Positions 17,368-24,765 of a stretch of 27,635 nucleotides of DNA are shown here, in pieces. This stretch comes from CAZPZZ01 sp964591245. Lineage in GTDB: Bacteria > Acidobacteriota > Vicinamibacteria > Vicinamibacterales > UBA8438. Both the position numbers and the translations under genes were made by a program. The notes beneath the pieces were generated by a model. It saw only the letters and a list, made by a program, of their open reading frames with translations. It was not told the DNA's origin and did no database searches. How positions within the stretch are numbered: the first letter of the stretch is position 1; every line of letters starts with the position of its first letter. The DNA lies in contig CAZPZZ010000046.1 in assembly GCA_964591245.1 (NCBI GenBank), positions 1-27,635 of the forward strand, read 5' to 3'.

Positions 17368-18093
17368 GTGGGGTCTAAGCAGAGCCGTGGTGGGATGCGG
17401 TGGGTCGTGCTGCACTCCCGGAATGTCCGGATTTGCCACTGGATCAACACAATAGCCAGCGGCTATCTCCTGCTGAGCGGTATCCATATCTTCCTAGACT
17501 TTCCTGAGCTCTACTGGGGACATACCGGGTATCAGGGCTATCCGGCCATTTTTAAGCTGTCTGATTGGGGCCTCTCGTGGGATGAAGCGGGGGCGTTGGG
17601 CAACCGTATGTGGGGCCGGAACTACCATTTCACGTTTGCGTGGGTGTTTCTGGTGAACGGTCTGGTCTATGTTACGTGGAGTCTTTGGACTCCGCATCTG
17701 CGCGATCGGTTGTGGCCCCGGCTCGCGGAGTTGTCGCCCTCGGTCCTGCGTGCGGATCTGTGGGAGCATGTGCCCTGGACGGCGGAGGCATCGACGTCAT
17801 CTCGTGCCACCGCAACGCGTTACGGGTCCTGGCAAAAGCTTTCGTATCTCGCCATTCTCTTTTTCTTTGTTCCTATGATGCTGGTGACGGGCATTGCCCA
17901 GTCGCCGGCTTTCACGGCGGCCTGGCCGTGGCTATTGGAGTTGTTTGGCGGACGACAGACCGCGCGGACCTTACACACGATCGGGACCCTGCTTTTTGTC
18001 CTCTTCGTTGTAATTCACCTGTTAGAGGTGTTCGCCGCCGGTGCTGTCAATCGGGTGCGCTCGATGTTCACGGGTAGATTGCGTGTCGAATGA
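17368..18093 (+). CDS. Cytochrome b561-like membrane protein, partner of the molybdoprotein
   Basis: 241 residues from a GTG at 17368; GGGGAGG lies 5 nt upstream. Four membrane helices are visible (about 27-44, 87-105, 158-176, 201-224). Histidines in places typical of b-type haem ligands are His24 (RICHWIN), His40, His87 (NYHFTFAW), His203 (TLHTIGT) and His217 (VVIHLLE). The pattern matches the cytochrome b subunits found with hydrogenases, thiosulfate reductases and sulfite-oxidase-like proteins. It would exchange electrons between the quinone pool and the periplasmic molybdoprotein encoded 77 nt downstream. The long loop between helices 2 and 3 (about 106-157) is probably cytoplasmic. The direction of electron flow cannot be told from sequence. 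Confidence 0.88.
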   Translation: MGSKQSRGGMRWVVLHSRNVRICHWINTIASGYLLLSGIHIFLDFPELYWGHTGYQGYPAIFKLSDWGLSWDEAGALGNRMWGRNYHFTFAWVFLVNGLVYVTWSLWTPHLRDRLWPRLAELSPSVLRADLWEHVPWTAEASTSSRATATRYGSWQKLSYLAILFFFVPMMLVTGIAQSPAFTAAWPWLLELFGGRQTARTLHTIGTLLFVLFVVIHLLEVFAAGAVNRVRSMFTGRLRVE

Positions 18094-18170
18094 GGTGACC
18101 TTGCGGGGTACGTGCTGCGAGACAGCGCGTCATCCACCACGTCGAGGCAGAATGAGAGAGGCACACACGC

Positions 18171-18956
18171 ATGGGTGATGAGGCATTGAAATCGGATTCC
18201 AGGCGACCGTCTCGTCGGATCACGCGCCGGCGGGCTTTGGCAAGTTTCCCGGCCCTGGGTGGATTGGTAGCGTCCGGTTGCTCAGAGCTGTTCACGCCCC
18301 CTACGATCAGGGGCGGGCTCATCGGTGCGGCCGACGTGTTGACTATGAGTACGAGCCGCTGGTTGCTCCGGGATCAGCCACTGGCACGTGAGTTCGGCCG
18401 CGACGAGATTGCGCCAAACTTCCCGACGTGGGGTCAAACCAATCCCTCGGACGAGATGTACCAGCAGCATCTCCGAGAAGGGTTTCTCCACTGGAGTCTC
18501 CCGGTCGGAGGCCTTGTGGAACGTCCCCGGTCTTTTTCGCTCGACGAACTCAAGCGGCTGCCGAGTCGAACCCAGATCACGGCGCATGTCTGCGAGCAGG
18601 GCTGGTCCGCCATTGCGGAGTGGACAGGCGTGCCGCTGGCGCAGGTACTGGAGGCTGCCGGCGGGGTGACGGCGGCCGCCCGTTACGTCGTCTTTCGCGC
18701 GGTCGATCGCTGGTACGAGAGCATCGACATGTTCGACGTCGTGCACCCACAAACGATCCTGGCCTACGGGCTCAACGGTGACGACCTGCCCGTGGGCAAC
18801 GGCGCGCCCCTGCGTCTCCGGGTCGAACGTCATTGCGGGTACAAGAACATCAAGTTTCTACAGTCGATTGAGGTCGTTGACTCGGTCGCCGGAATCCGTC
18901 GTGGTACCGGTGGCCTGAGTTCTGATTTCGGCTTTCATTGGTATGGTGGCGTGTAA
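18171..18956 (+). CDS. Tat-exported sulfite-oxidase-fold molybdopterin oxidoreductase
   Basis: 261 residues. The N-terminus carries a twin-arginine signal (ITRRRALASF), and VASGC ending in Cys37 looks like a lipobox, so it may be a Tat-exported lipoprotein. The body is the oxidoreductase molybdopterin-binding domain (PF00174 type). Cys141 in HVCEQGWSA is the expected molybdenum ligand, followed by WTGVPL, DVVHPQTILAY, NGDDLPVGNGAPLRL and the C-terminal GYKNIKFLQSIEVVD, all family hallmarks. There is no C-terminal dimerisation domain, so it is nearer to YedY/MsrP-type proteins than to full sulfite oxidases. With the upstream b-type cytochrome it forms a membrane-linked redox pair. The substrate could be a sulfoxide, sulfite or another small molecule. 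Confidence 0.9.
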   Translation: MGDEALKSDSRRPSRRITRRRALASFPALGGLVASGCSELFTPPTIRGGLIGAADVLTMSTSRWLLRDQPLAREFGRDEIAPNFPTWGQTNPSDEMYQQHLREGFLHWSLPVGGLVERPRSFSLDELKRLPSRTQITAHVCEQGWSAIAEWTGVPLAQVLEAAGGVTAAARYVVFRAVDRWYESIDMFDVVHPQTILAYGLNGDDLPVGNGAPLRLRVERHCGYKNIKFLQSIEVVDSVAGIRRGTGGLSSDFGFHWYGGV

Positions 18957-18968
18957 GGACAGGGTGGC

Positions 18969-19913
18969 ATGAGCGAGTCGCTGCGATCGGTGGTGTGGAT
19001 CGGAATCGTGGGTTTGGCGGTGGGGCTTTCTTCATCCATGGTGGCGACCGGACGTCAGACCACGGACACCACCGTCAGTGCAGAACAGTTCGACCGTTGG
19101 ATGCGCGAGTACTCGAACTGGGGACGGTGGGGTGACGATGACGAGCTGGGCACGATCAACCTGATCACTCCACAAAAACGGGTGCAGGCCGCAGAGCTGG
19201 TGCGAAACGGAATTACCGTGTCGCTGTCGCGTCGATTACGACTGGGGTCACAGGCGTCCTTTCAACGGGGATTCAAGAATATTTTCGCCTATGGGGGCCC
19301 AGGGCTTGGCGAGCGGGTCCAGTGGATCGAGGAACAACATCAACTCGGTTATCACGGTAGCCCGCTGACCCATCTCGACGCGTTGTGTCATGTGGCCTGG
19401 GATGGACAGACCTTCAACGGTCATGCGTTTGCCGAGACCGCTACGGAGGCGGAAGGGTGTACGAAAAATGGCGTGGCGCCGCTGGGTGACGGGATCGTCA
19501 CGCGCGGCGTCTTGATCGATCTGCCGGGTGCGAGAGTGCGGCCCGAAGACATCGAGGCCTGGGAACGAGAAACAGGTGTCACGCTCGAGCCAGGCGATGC
19601 GCTGCTGCTTCGAACTGGTGGAGTCGGCGGGTTTCACAATGCCGTGATGCCGTTCATTCGTGAGCGAGATCTCGCAATGGTGATTGCCGATGGTGGCGTC
19701 ATTGATGGGGGCCCGGTTGAAGATCGCACGACGTTGCCGATGCATGTCTTCACGCTGGTCGCGCTCGGGATGCCGCTGATCGATGGTGTGGACCTTGATG
19801 CGCTTGCCGAGACTGCGGCGCGGTTCGAGCGGTGGGAGTTCATGTTCACGGTGGCTCCGCTGCCGGTAGATACAGGTGCTGGGTCTGCGGTGAATCCGGT
19901 TGCGATCTTTTGA
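18969..19913 (+). CDS. Exported cyclase-family (kynurenine formamidase-like) hydrolase
   Basis: 314 residues, starting 12 nt after the molybdoprotein stop and so almost certainly in the same transcript. An N-terminal hydrophobic segment (SVVWIGIVGLAVGLSSSMV) is a signal peptide or anchor. The cyclase-family (PF04199) metal site is seen in YHGSPLTHLDALCHV: His129, His135, Asp137 and His141. GDGIVTRGVLIDLPG, GDALLLRTG and the C-terminal FTVAPLPVDTGAGSAVNP also fit the family. Known members hydrolyse amides or cyclic substrates such as N-formylkynurenine or isatin; this is the larger, about 310-residue exported type, whose substrates are mostly unknown. The linkage to a molybdoprotein/cytochrome pair suggests a shared pathway, which is inference. 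Confidence 0.88.
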   Translation: MSESLRSVVWIGIVGLAVGLSSSMVATGRQTTDTTVSAEQFDRWMREYSNWGRWGDDDELGTINLITPQKRVQAAELVRNGITVSLSRRLRLGSQASFQRGFKNIFAYGGPGLGERVQWIEEQHQLGYHGSPLTHLDALCHVAWDGQTFNGHAFAETATEAEGCTKNGVAPLGDGIVTRGVLIDLPGARVRPEDIEAWERETGVTLEPGDALLLRTGGVGGFHNAVMPFIRERDLAMVIADGGVIDGGPVEDRTTLPMHVFTLVALGMPLIDGVDLDALAETAARFERWEFMFTVAPLPVDTGAGSAVNPVAIF

Positions 19914-19968
19914 CGTGGAGTTGTCCGTCCTGACGGAGACGCCCTGACCGAAGAAAGCATGAAGCTCG

Positions 19969-19993
19969 ACGTGTCCTGGACCCCAGGACACGT
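19969..19993 (+). terminator. Strong hairpin after the cyclase gene
   Basis: ACGTGTCCTGG and CCAGGACACGT are perfect 11-base arms around a 3-base loop, 55 nt after the cyclase stop. The stem is as strong as those of rho-independent terminators, but no T tract follows. It may still end the cytochrome b/molybdoprotein/cyclase transcript, stabilise its 3' end, or be a dispersed palindromic element. Confidence 0.45.
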
Positions 19994-20110
19994 TCGGACC
20001 GGCACCCTCCGGTTTTGTCGAGGCCGTGCTCGCGTTGCATTCTGTTGACCATTGTTCAGGCGTATTGGAGAGAGTGTGGCGGGAGCCGACCCGCTGCGGA
20101 GGAGCCAATC

Positions 20111-21526
20111 ATGAGGATGCTAACGGGTGTCGTTGCCGTCATGTTCACGGGTGGGATCACGCAGGCGCAGCCGGTTCCATCGCTTTCAGACGATGTACGG
20201 GCATTCGTACAGACCGATTCCCCAGTCGTGGCATTGACCCATGTGCAGGTAGTTGACGGGACGGGTGCGCCAGCGGTTCCGGATCAGACCATCGTGTTGC
20301 GGGACGGCCGTATCGCCGCGCTTGGCCCGGTCGGGAGTGTCGAGGTGCCAGAGGGGGCCGAGGTGCTACGGCGGCCTGGGCACACCGTGATCCCGGGCAT
20401 CGTAGGCCTGCACGATCATACGTTCTATATGACCCGTGGCCGTCGAGTGCAGCTTAATTTCAGTGCACCCCGGCTCTATCTGGCCAGCGGGGTCACTACT
20501 ATTCGGACGACGGGTGCGTTTTCACCATACAGTGAACTGAATCTTAAGCAGTCCATCGCCGATGGTCAGGTCGTCGGGCCTCGGATGTATATCACGGGCC
20601 CCTACATCACCGGCGCGGGGGCGATGACACAGATGAAGGCCGTGTCCTCACCGGATGATGCTCGTCGTGTGGTGGGCTATTGGGCGGACGAGGGAGTCGA
20701 TTGGTTCAAGGCGTATACACGGATCGGGCACGAAGAGCTCGGCGCTGCTATTGATGAGGCGCATCGTCGCGGTATCCGGGTGACCGGTCATTTGTGCTCG
20801 GTGTCGTTTACCGAGGCCGTGCAACTCGGTATCGACAACATCGAACATGGATTCTTCACGAATAGTGACTACGTGCCAGGAAAAGAGCTTGGTGTCTGTC
20901 CGCCGAATGTACGGCAGAGTCTGCTCGATGTTGATCTTGAGGGTACAGCCGTTGAGACCACCATTCGAGAGATGGTTGACGCCGAGGTAGCCATGACTTC
21001 GACCCTGGCGGTCTACGAACTGGGTGTCCCGAACCGCCCACCGCTTGAAGATCGAGTGCTGGAGATGATGGCGCCAGCTGCGCGTGAGGAGTATCTGCAG
21101 AGTCGGGAGGAGATTGCGGCCTTAGACGAGTCGCCGATGTCGACATTGTTCCGGAAGGCGCAGGCGTTCGAGAAGGCGTTTGTTGACGCAGGTGGTTTGC
21201 TGGCGGCTGGTGTGGATCCCACGGGCATGGGGGGTGCGCTCCCCGGGTTCGGTGATCAGAGAAATTATGAGTTGCTTCTCGAAGCGGGGTTTTTTCCAGA
21301 GCAAGTTATCCAGATCATGACGCTCAATGGTGCGCGCGTGCTGGGCGAGGACGATCGATTTGGGTCTATTGAGGTCGGGAAGTCTGCTGACTTGGTCGTG
21401 ATCAATGGCGATCCCGTGCAGCAACCCTTCCAGATTCGTAACGTCACGCTCGTGTTCAAAGAGGGTGTTGGTTACGACGCGCCAGAGTTGATCGCCTCGG
21501 TCAAGGGCTTGATTGGACTACGATAG
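20111..21526 (+). CDS. Exported metal-dependent amidohydrolase (imidazolonepropionase-like)
   Basis: 471 residues from the ATG at 20111, with AGGAG 6 nt upstream and a signal peptide (MRMLTGVVAVMFTGGITQAQ). An earlier in-frame start at 20015 would bury the signal and is rejected. The metal ligands of the amidohydrolase superfamily are all present: His101-x-His103 in GLHDHTF, Lys200 in DWFKAYT (possible carboxylated bridge), His227 in VTGHLCS, His246 in IEHGFF and Asp369 in GVDPTG. N- and C-terminal strands (VQVVDGTG, IEVGKSADLVVINGDP) form the small beta-sandwich. Exported proteins of this type include Xaa-Pro/Xaa-Arg dipeptidases and others of unknown substrate. It lies 197 nt after the cyclase gene and 195 nt before the TolB-like/DUF5916 gene. 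Confidence 0.92.
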   Translation: MRMLTGVVAVMFTGGITQAQPVPSLSDDVRAFVQTDSPVVALTHVQVVDGTGAPAVPDQTIVLRDGRIAALGPVGSVEVPEGAEVLRRPGHTVIPGIVGLHDHTFYMTRGRRVQLNFSAPRLYLASGVTTIRTTGAFSPYSELNLKQSIADGQVVGPRMYITGPYITGAGAMTQMKAVSSPDDARRVVGYWADEGVDWFKAYTRIGHEELGAAIDEAHRRGIRVTGHLCSVSFTEAVQLGIDNIEHGFFTNSDYVPGKELGVCPPNVRQSLLDVDLEGTAVETTIREMVDAEVAMTSTLAVYELGVPNRPPLEDRVLEMMAPAAREEYLQSREEIAALDESPMSTLFRKAQAFEKAFVDAGGLLAAGVDPTGMGGALPGFGDQRNYELLLEAGFFPEQVIQIMTLNGARVLGEDDRFGSIEVGKSADLVVINGDPVQQPFQIRNVTLVFKEGVGYDAPELIASVKGLIGLR

Positions 21527-21610
21527 CCCTCTACAAGAGGCGAAGCGAAACGGGGAACTTCTGTCTCGACCTGTCCTGCATATTCCGGTTGTTGCGGCCA
21601 GTACCGCGCC

Positions 21611-21655
21611 CGGGCGGATAGATAAGTGAGCCGCCCGCAGGCGGATAGAGTTTTG
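21611..21655 (+). promoter_or_regulatory. Mutually exclusive hairpins and direct repeat in the DUF5916 leader
   Basis: CGGGCGG (21611-21617) can pair with CCGCCCG (21631-21637), giving a 7-bp stem. The same CCGCC (21631-21635) can instead pair with GGCGG (21640-21644), a 5-bp stem with a 4-base loop, followed 7 bases later by four T. GGCGGATAGA is also repeated directly at 21613-21622 and 21640-21649. This layout resembles a simple attenuator or a repeated protein site, about 70-110 nt upstream of the GTG start of the fusion gene. The T tract is short and offset, so function is uncertain. Confidence 0.35.
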
Positions 21656-21721
21656 CGTCACGGCGAAAATATTTGTGTTCTGGAGACAAGACATGTCCAG
21701 GTCGGTAACGAGGAGCCGTAG

Positions 21722-24550
21722 GTGACTGGTGTAGCCGTCGTAACACGGGTTGCGTGTGTGCTTGCTGTCAGTGGTGCGATTGGTTTGAGCGTCCTGCCTC
21801 TCTTGGCCGCGACGCAGGAAGGGACCTCGCCAGAAACACCGACGTCCGTCTCGGTACGTGTCTTCTCAAACATCAGTGGTGACACTGCCGATGATTGGAT
21901 AGGAGTTGGACTTGCGGAAACCGTTTCGACTGGTCTGGAGAGCGTCAGTAGTTTAACGGTTGTTCGGCTGAGTCCGTTGGAGACAGGGACCGTGGCGATG
22001 GACGTTTCGGAAGGGCTCAACACGACCTGGGTGGTCCGTGGGGCCTACCAACGCCTCGGAGAACAACTCCGACTCACGGCGGAAGTGACGGACGTCGAGA
22101 CCGGAAATGTACGACACAGCGCGACAATCGATGGTCGTGTGGAAGAGCTGTTTGCCCTACAAGATCGGCTTGTCCTTCAGCTGCGAACAGCGTTCGAGTC
22201 GGAGCGTAATCTTCCTCAGCGCGAGGCCGTGCCACGGGTGACGGAGGTGACAGATCCCGTGACTCCGCAACCCGTGTTACGCGAGTCCGCAGGTATTGAA
22301 CCGAGTCCGCCGCGCACCGGCGTTATCGATGGACCACCGCCACCGGAGGCACCAGCTACCATCAACCGAGATGCGAACGGTCGCGCGACAGTTCGTGCCG
22401 TTCGCCTCGAGGGTTCCTGGGAGTTGGATGGCGTGTTGGATGAAGAGATATACGACAACGTTCAGCCCATAGGGGGTTTTATTCAGCAGGCCCCTGACGA
22501 AGGGGCTCCTGCATCAGAGCAGACGGATGCCTGGATCTTCTTTGATGATCGAACCTTCTACGTTGCCGCACGACTTTGGGAATCCGTACCGGAGTCGGAG
22601 TGGATCGCAAACGAAATGCAGCGGGATTCATTTCAACTGATCAACAACGATGGGTTTCTCGTCGTACTGGACACGTTTTATGACCGCCGGAATGCGTTTG
22701 CATTTCGGGTGAATCCGATCGGGGGGTTTAGCGATCAGCAGATCACGGATGAACAATGTTGCGGGAACTCTGACTGGAACCCCGTGTGGGATGTTCGAAC
22801 CGGGCGCTTCGATGGTGGCTGGACCGTCGAGATGGCGATTCCCTTCAAGTCGCTTCGTTTCCGACCGGGGCCGTCCCAGCTGTGGGGCATCCAGTTTGGA
22901 CGCGACATTCGCGCACATTTTGAAGAGGCTTACCTGACGCCCGTTGCTATTTCGGCCGGGCCGGGACAGTTTCGTGTCTCTGCGGGAGCGACGCTGACCG
23001 GGCTGGAGGTACCCGAAGGTAACCGTACGATCGAAATCAAGCCATACGTCATCGGGTCCCTGGCCACGGACCGGAACGCCATTCCAGCGGTCTCGAATGC
23101 CGGAAGCGGGGATTTTGGAGTCGATTTCAAGTATGGACTGACTGAGAATCTCACGGCTGACTTCACGTACAACACCGACTTTGCACAGGTTGAAGTTGAT
23201 GAGCAGCAGATTAACCTCACGCGATTCAGTTTGTTTTTCCCGGAGAAGCGAGAGTTCTTTCTTGAGGGGCAAGGAATCTTCGATTTTGGACGCGCCCCTG
23301 GTTACGATGCGATGGGGTCTAGCCGGGGAAGTGGATCGGGTCCACCGGGAGTTGCCCCTCCGGGAGACGTGCCAACGCTCTTTTTCAGTCGACGTATAGG
23401 ACTGGAGCAGGGACAGGCGGTTCCGATCCTTGCCGGGGGACGTTTGAACGGGAAAGTAGGTGACTTCAACGTCGGTGCGCTCAATATACACACGGATGAG
23501 GCATCGAATACGGGCGCTGTGGCCACAAACTTTACGGTGTTACGGATCAAGCGGGATGTCTTGAGACGAAGCCGTATTGGGGGGATCTTTACCGGTCGCT
23601 CCATATCCCAGAGTGGTGAGGGGTCAAATCAGGCGTTTGGCCTCGATGGCTCATTTTCGTTCTATGACAACGTAAATTTTTTTGGTTATTACGCCAAGAC
23701 GAAGACGCCGAACCTGACAGAAGACGACGAGAGTTATCAGGCGGCGTTTTCTTACGATGGCGATCTCTATGGATTCAAACTCGACCATTTATTGGTGGGT
23801 GATAATTTCAATCCGGAAATAGGATTCCTGCGCCGCGACGATTTCAGGCGTACATTCGTGGCGGCGAAATATAGTCCGCGTCCGAGCGCGATTGAAGCCG
23901 TGCGGCAGTTCACATGGGGTGGCAGCTTCGATTACATCATGGACGGGGCCGGCCAGTTGCAAACCCGAATCGCACAGGGCCGCTTCCGGGCTGACCTGGA
24001 GAATAGCGATAGCTTTTCAGCCGATGTCCAGCAAAGTTATGAATTCTTGTCTCGGCCGTTTGAGATAGCCACGGATGTCACCATTCCTGTGGGTGGTTAC
24101 ACGTTTCAGGATTACATGGCGTCGTACGACATGGGCCCCCAACGCCGGTTTGCGGGTTCACTGTCTATTCAGAAGGGCGCGTTTTTTGGCGGGGACATTA
24201 CGGCGCTTGGTTATACTCGTGGGCGCATCAATATTTCCCCACAATTCGCGTTTGAACCGAGCGTGTCTGTCAATCGGATTGAGCTCCCGGAAGGTCACTT
24301 TACCGCCAAACTTGTGGCGAGCCGGTTCACGTACGCGTTCAATCCCCGAATGTTTGTCGTGGGATTGCTCCAGTACAATTCGACGCGGGATGTCCTGAGC
24401 ACGAATGTGCGCTTGCGGTGGCTGTACCAGCCTGGCAGTGAACTCTTCGTCGTCTACAACGATCAACGGGATACGCAACTGGCCGGGCGCTTTCCGTTTC
24501 TCGAGAATCGTGCCTTTGTGGTGAAGCTGACCCGCCTGTTTCGATTTTGA
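21722..24550 (+). CDS. TolB-like / CBM9-like / DUF5916 fusion outer-membrane barrel protein
   Basis: 942 residues from a GTG at 21722, with AGGAG 6 nt upstream. A signal peptide spans about 1-30 (VACVLAVSGAIGLSVLPLLA). Residues about 42-165 (VRVFSNISGD, then WIGVGLAETVSTGLESV, WVVRGAYQRLGEQLRL and ALQDRLVLQLR) match the TolB-N-like domain usually found with adenylate cyclases and Ser/Thr kinases. A Pro/Glu-rich linker follows (about 170-222). Residues about 224-410 are a CBM9-like domain (GSWELDGVLDEEIYDN). The rest is DUF5916, with YNTDFAQVEVDEQQINL and FPEKREFFLEG, a Gly/Pro-rich insertion near 535-555, and LFFSRRIG. The protein ends in LTRLFRF, with the terminal Phe expected of outer-membrane barrels. 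It is a longer paralogue of the 1203-3545 product, which lacks the TolB-like part. The ligand and role are unknown. Confidence 0.9.
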   Translation: MTGVAVVTRVACVLAVSGAIGLSVLPLLAATQEGTSPETPTSVSVRVFSNISGDTADDWIGVGLAETVSTGLESVSSLTVVRLSPLETGTVAMDVSEGLNTTWVVRGAYQRLGEQLRLTAEVTDVETGNVRHSATIDGRVEELFALQDRLVLQLRTAFESERNLPQREAVPRVTEVTDPVTPQPVLRESAGIEPSPPRTGVIDGPPPPEAPATINRDANGRATVRAVRLEGSWELDGVLDEEIYDNVQPIGGFIQQAPDEGAPASEQTDAWIFFDDRTFYVAARLWESVPESEWIANEMQRDSFQLINNDGFLVVLDTFYDRRNAFAFRVNPIGGFSDQQITDEQCCGNSDWNPVWDVRTGRFDGGWTVEMAIPFKSLRFRPGPSQLWGIQFGRDIRAHFEEAYLTPVAISAGPGQFRVSAGATLTGLEVPEGNRTIEIKPYVIGSLATDRNAIPAVSNAGSGDFGVDFKYGLTENLTADFTYNTDFAQVEVDEQQINLTRFSLFFPEKREFFLEGQGIFDFGRAPGYDAMGSSRGSGSGPPGVAPPGDVPTLFFSRRIGLEQGQAVPILAGGRLNGKVGDFNVGALNIHTDEASNTGAVATNFTVLRIKRDVLRRSRIGGIFTGRSISQSGEGSNQAFGLDGSFSFYDNVNFFGYYAKTKTPNLTEDDESYQAAFSYDGDLYGFKLDHLLVGDNFNPEIGFLRRDDFRRTFVAAKYSPRPSAIEAVRQFTWGGSFDYIMDGAGQLQTRIAQGRFRADLENSDSFSADVQQSYEFLSRPFEIATDVTIPVGGYTFQDYMASYDMGPQRRFAGSLSIQKGAFFGGDITALGYTRGRINISPQFAFEPSVSVNRIELPEGHFTAKLVASRFTYAFNPRMFVVGLLQYNSTRDVLSTNVRLRWLYQPGSELFVVYNDQRDTQLAGRFPFLENRAFVVKLTRLFRF

Positions 24551-24752
24551 TCTGCCGCGGGGAAGCTCTGCATTGCGTGTGGTGGAATAGCCCGTCTGGC
24601 CCTGGTTGCTTTTCGGGGCACGTCGGCCAGCCGCGTATCGGACACAACGCCAAATCACACCGGTCTCTGTTCGTGATCGGGGTCGAGGGGGGCTCGGGAC
24701 TTGACCTAGCCCCTCGTTGCATGCATGCTCACAACTTCCAGGTCCATTGTCC

Positions 24753-24758
24753 AAGGAG
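24753..24758 (+). promoter_or_regulatory. Ribosome binding site fixing the start of the cytochrome-propeller protein
   Basis: AAGGAG lies 7 nt before the ATG at 24766. The frame is open back to 24547, but only this start has a ribosome binding site and a signal peptide directly after it. Confidence 0.7.
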
Positions 24759-24765
24759 TATACGA

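Noticed and set aside
19248..20108. Minus-strand ORF of 286 codons over the cyclase gene
   Set aside because: Antisense shadow of a gene with a clear metal site; composition is Arg/His/Pro-rich.
22628..23491. Minus-strand ORF of 287 codons within the fusion barrel gene
   Set aside because: Antisense to conserved DUF5916 sequence and without any domain.
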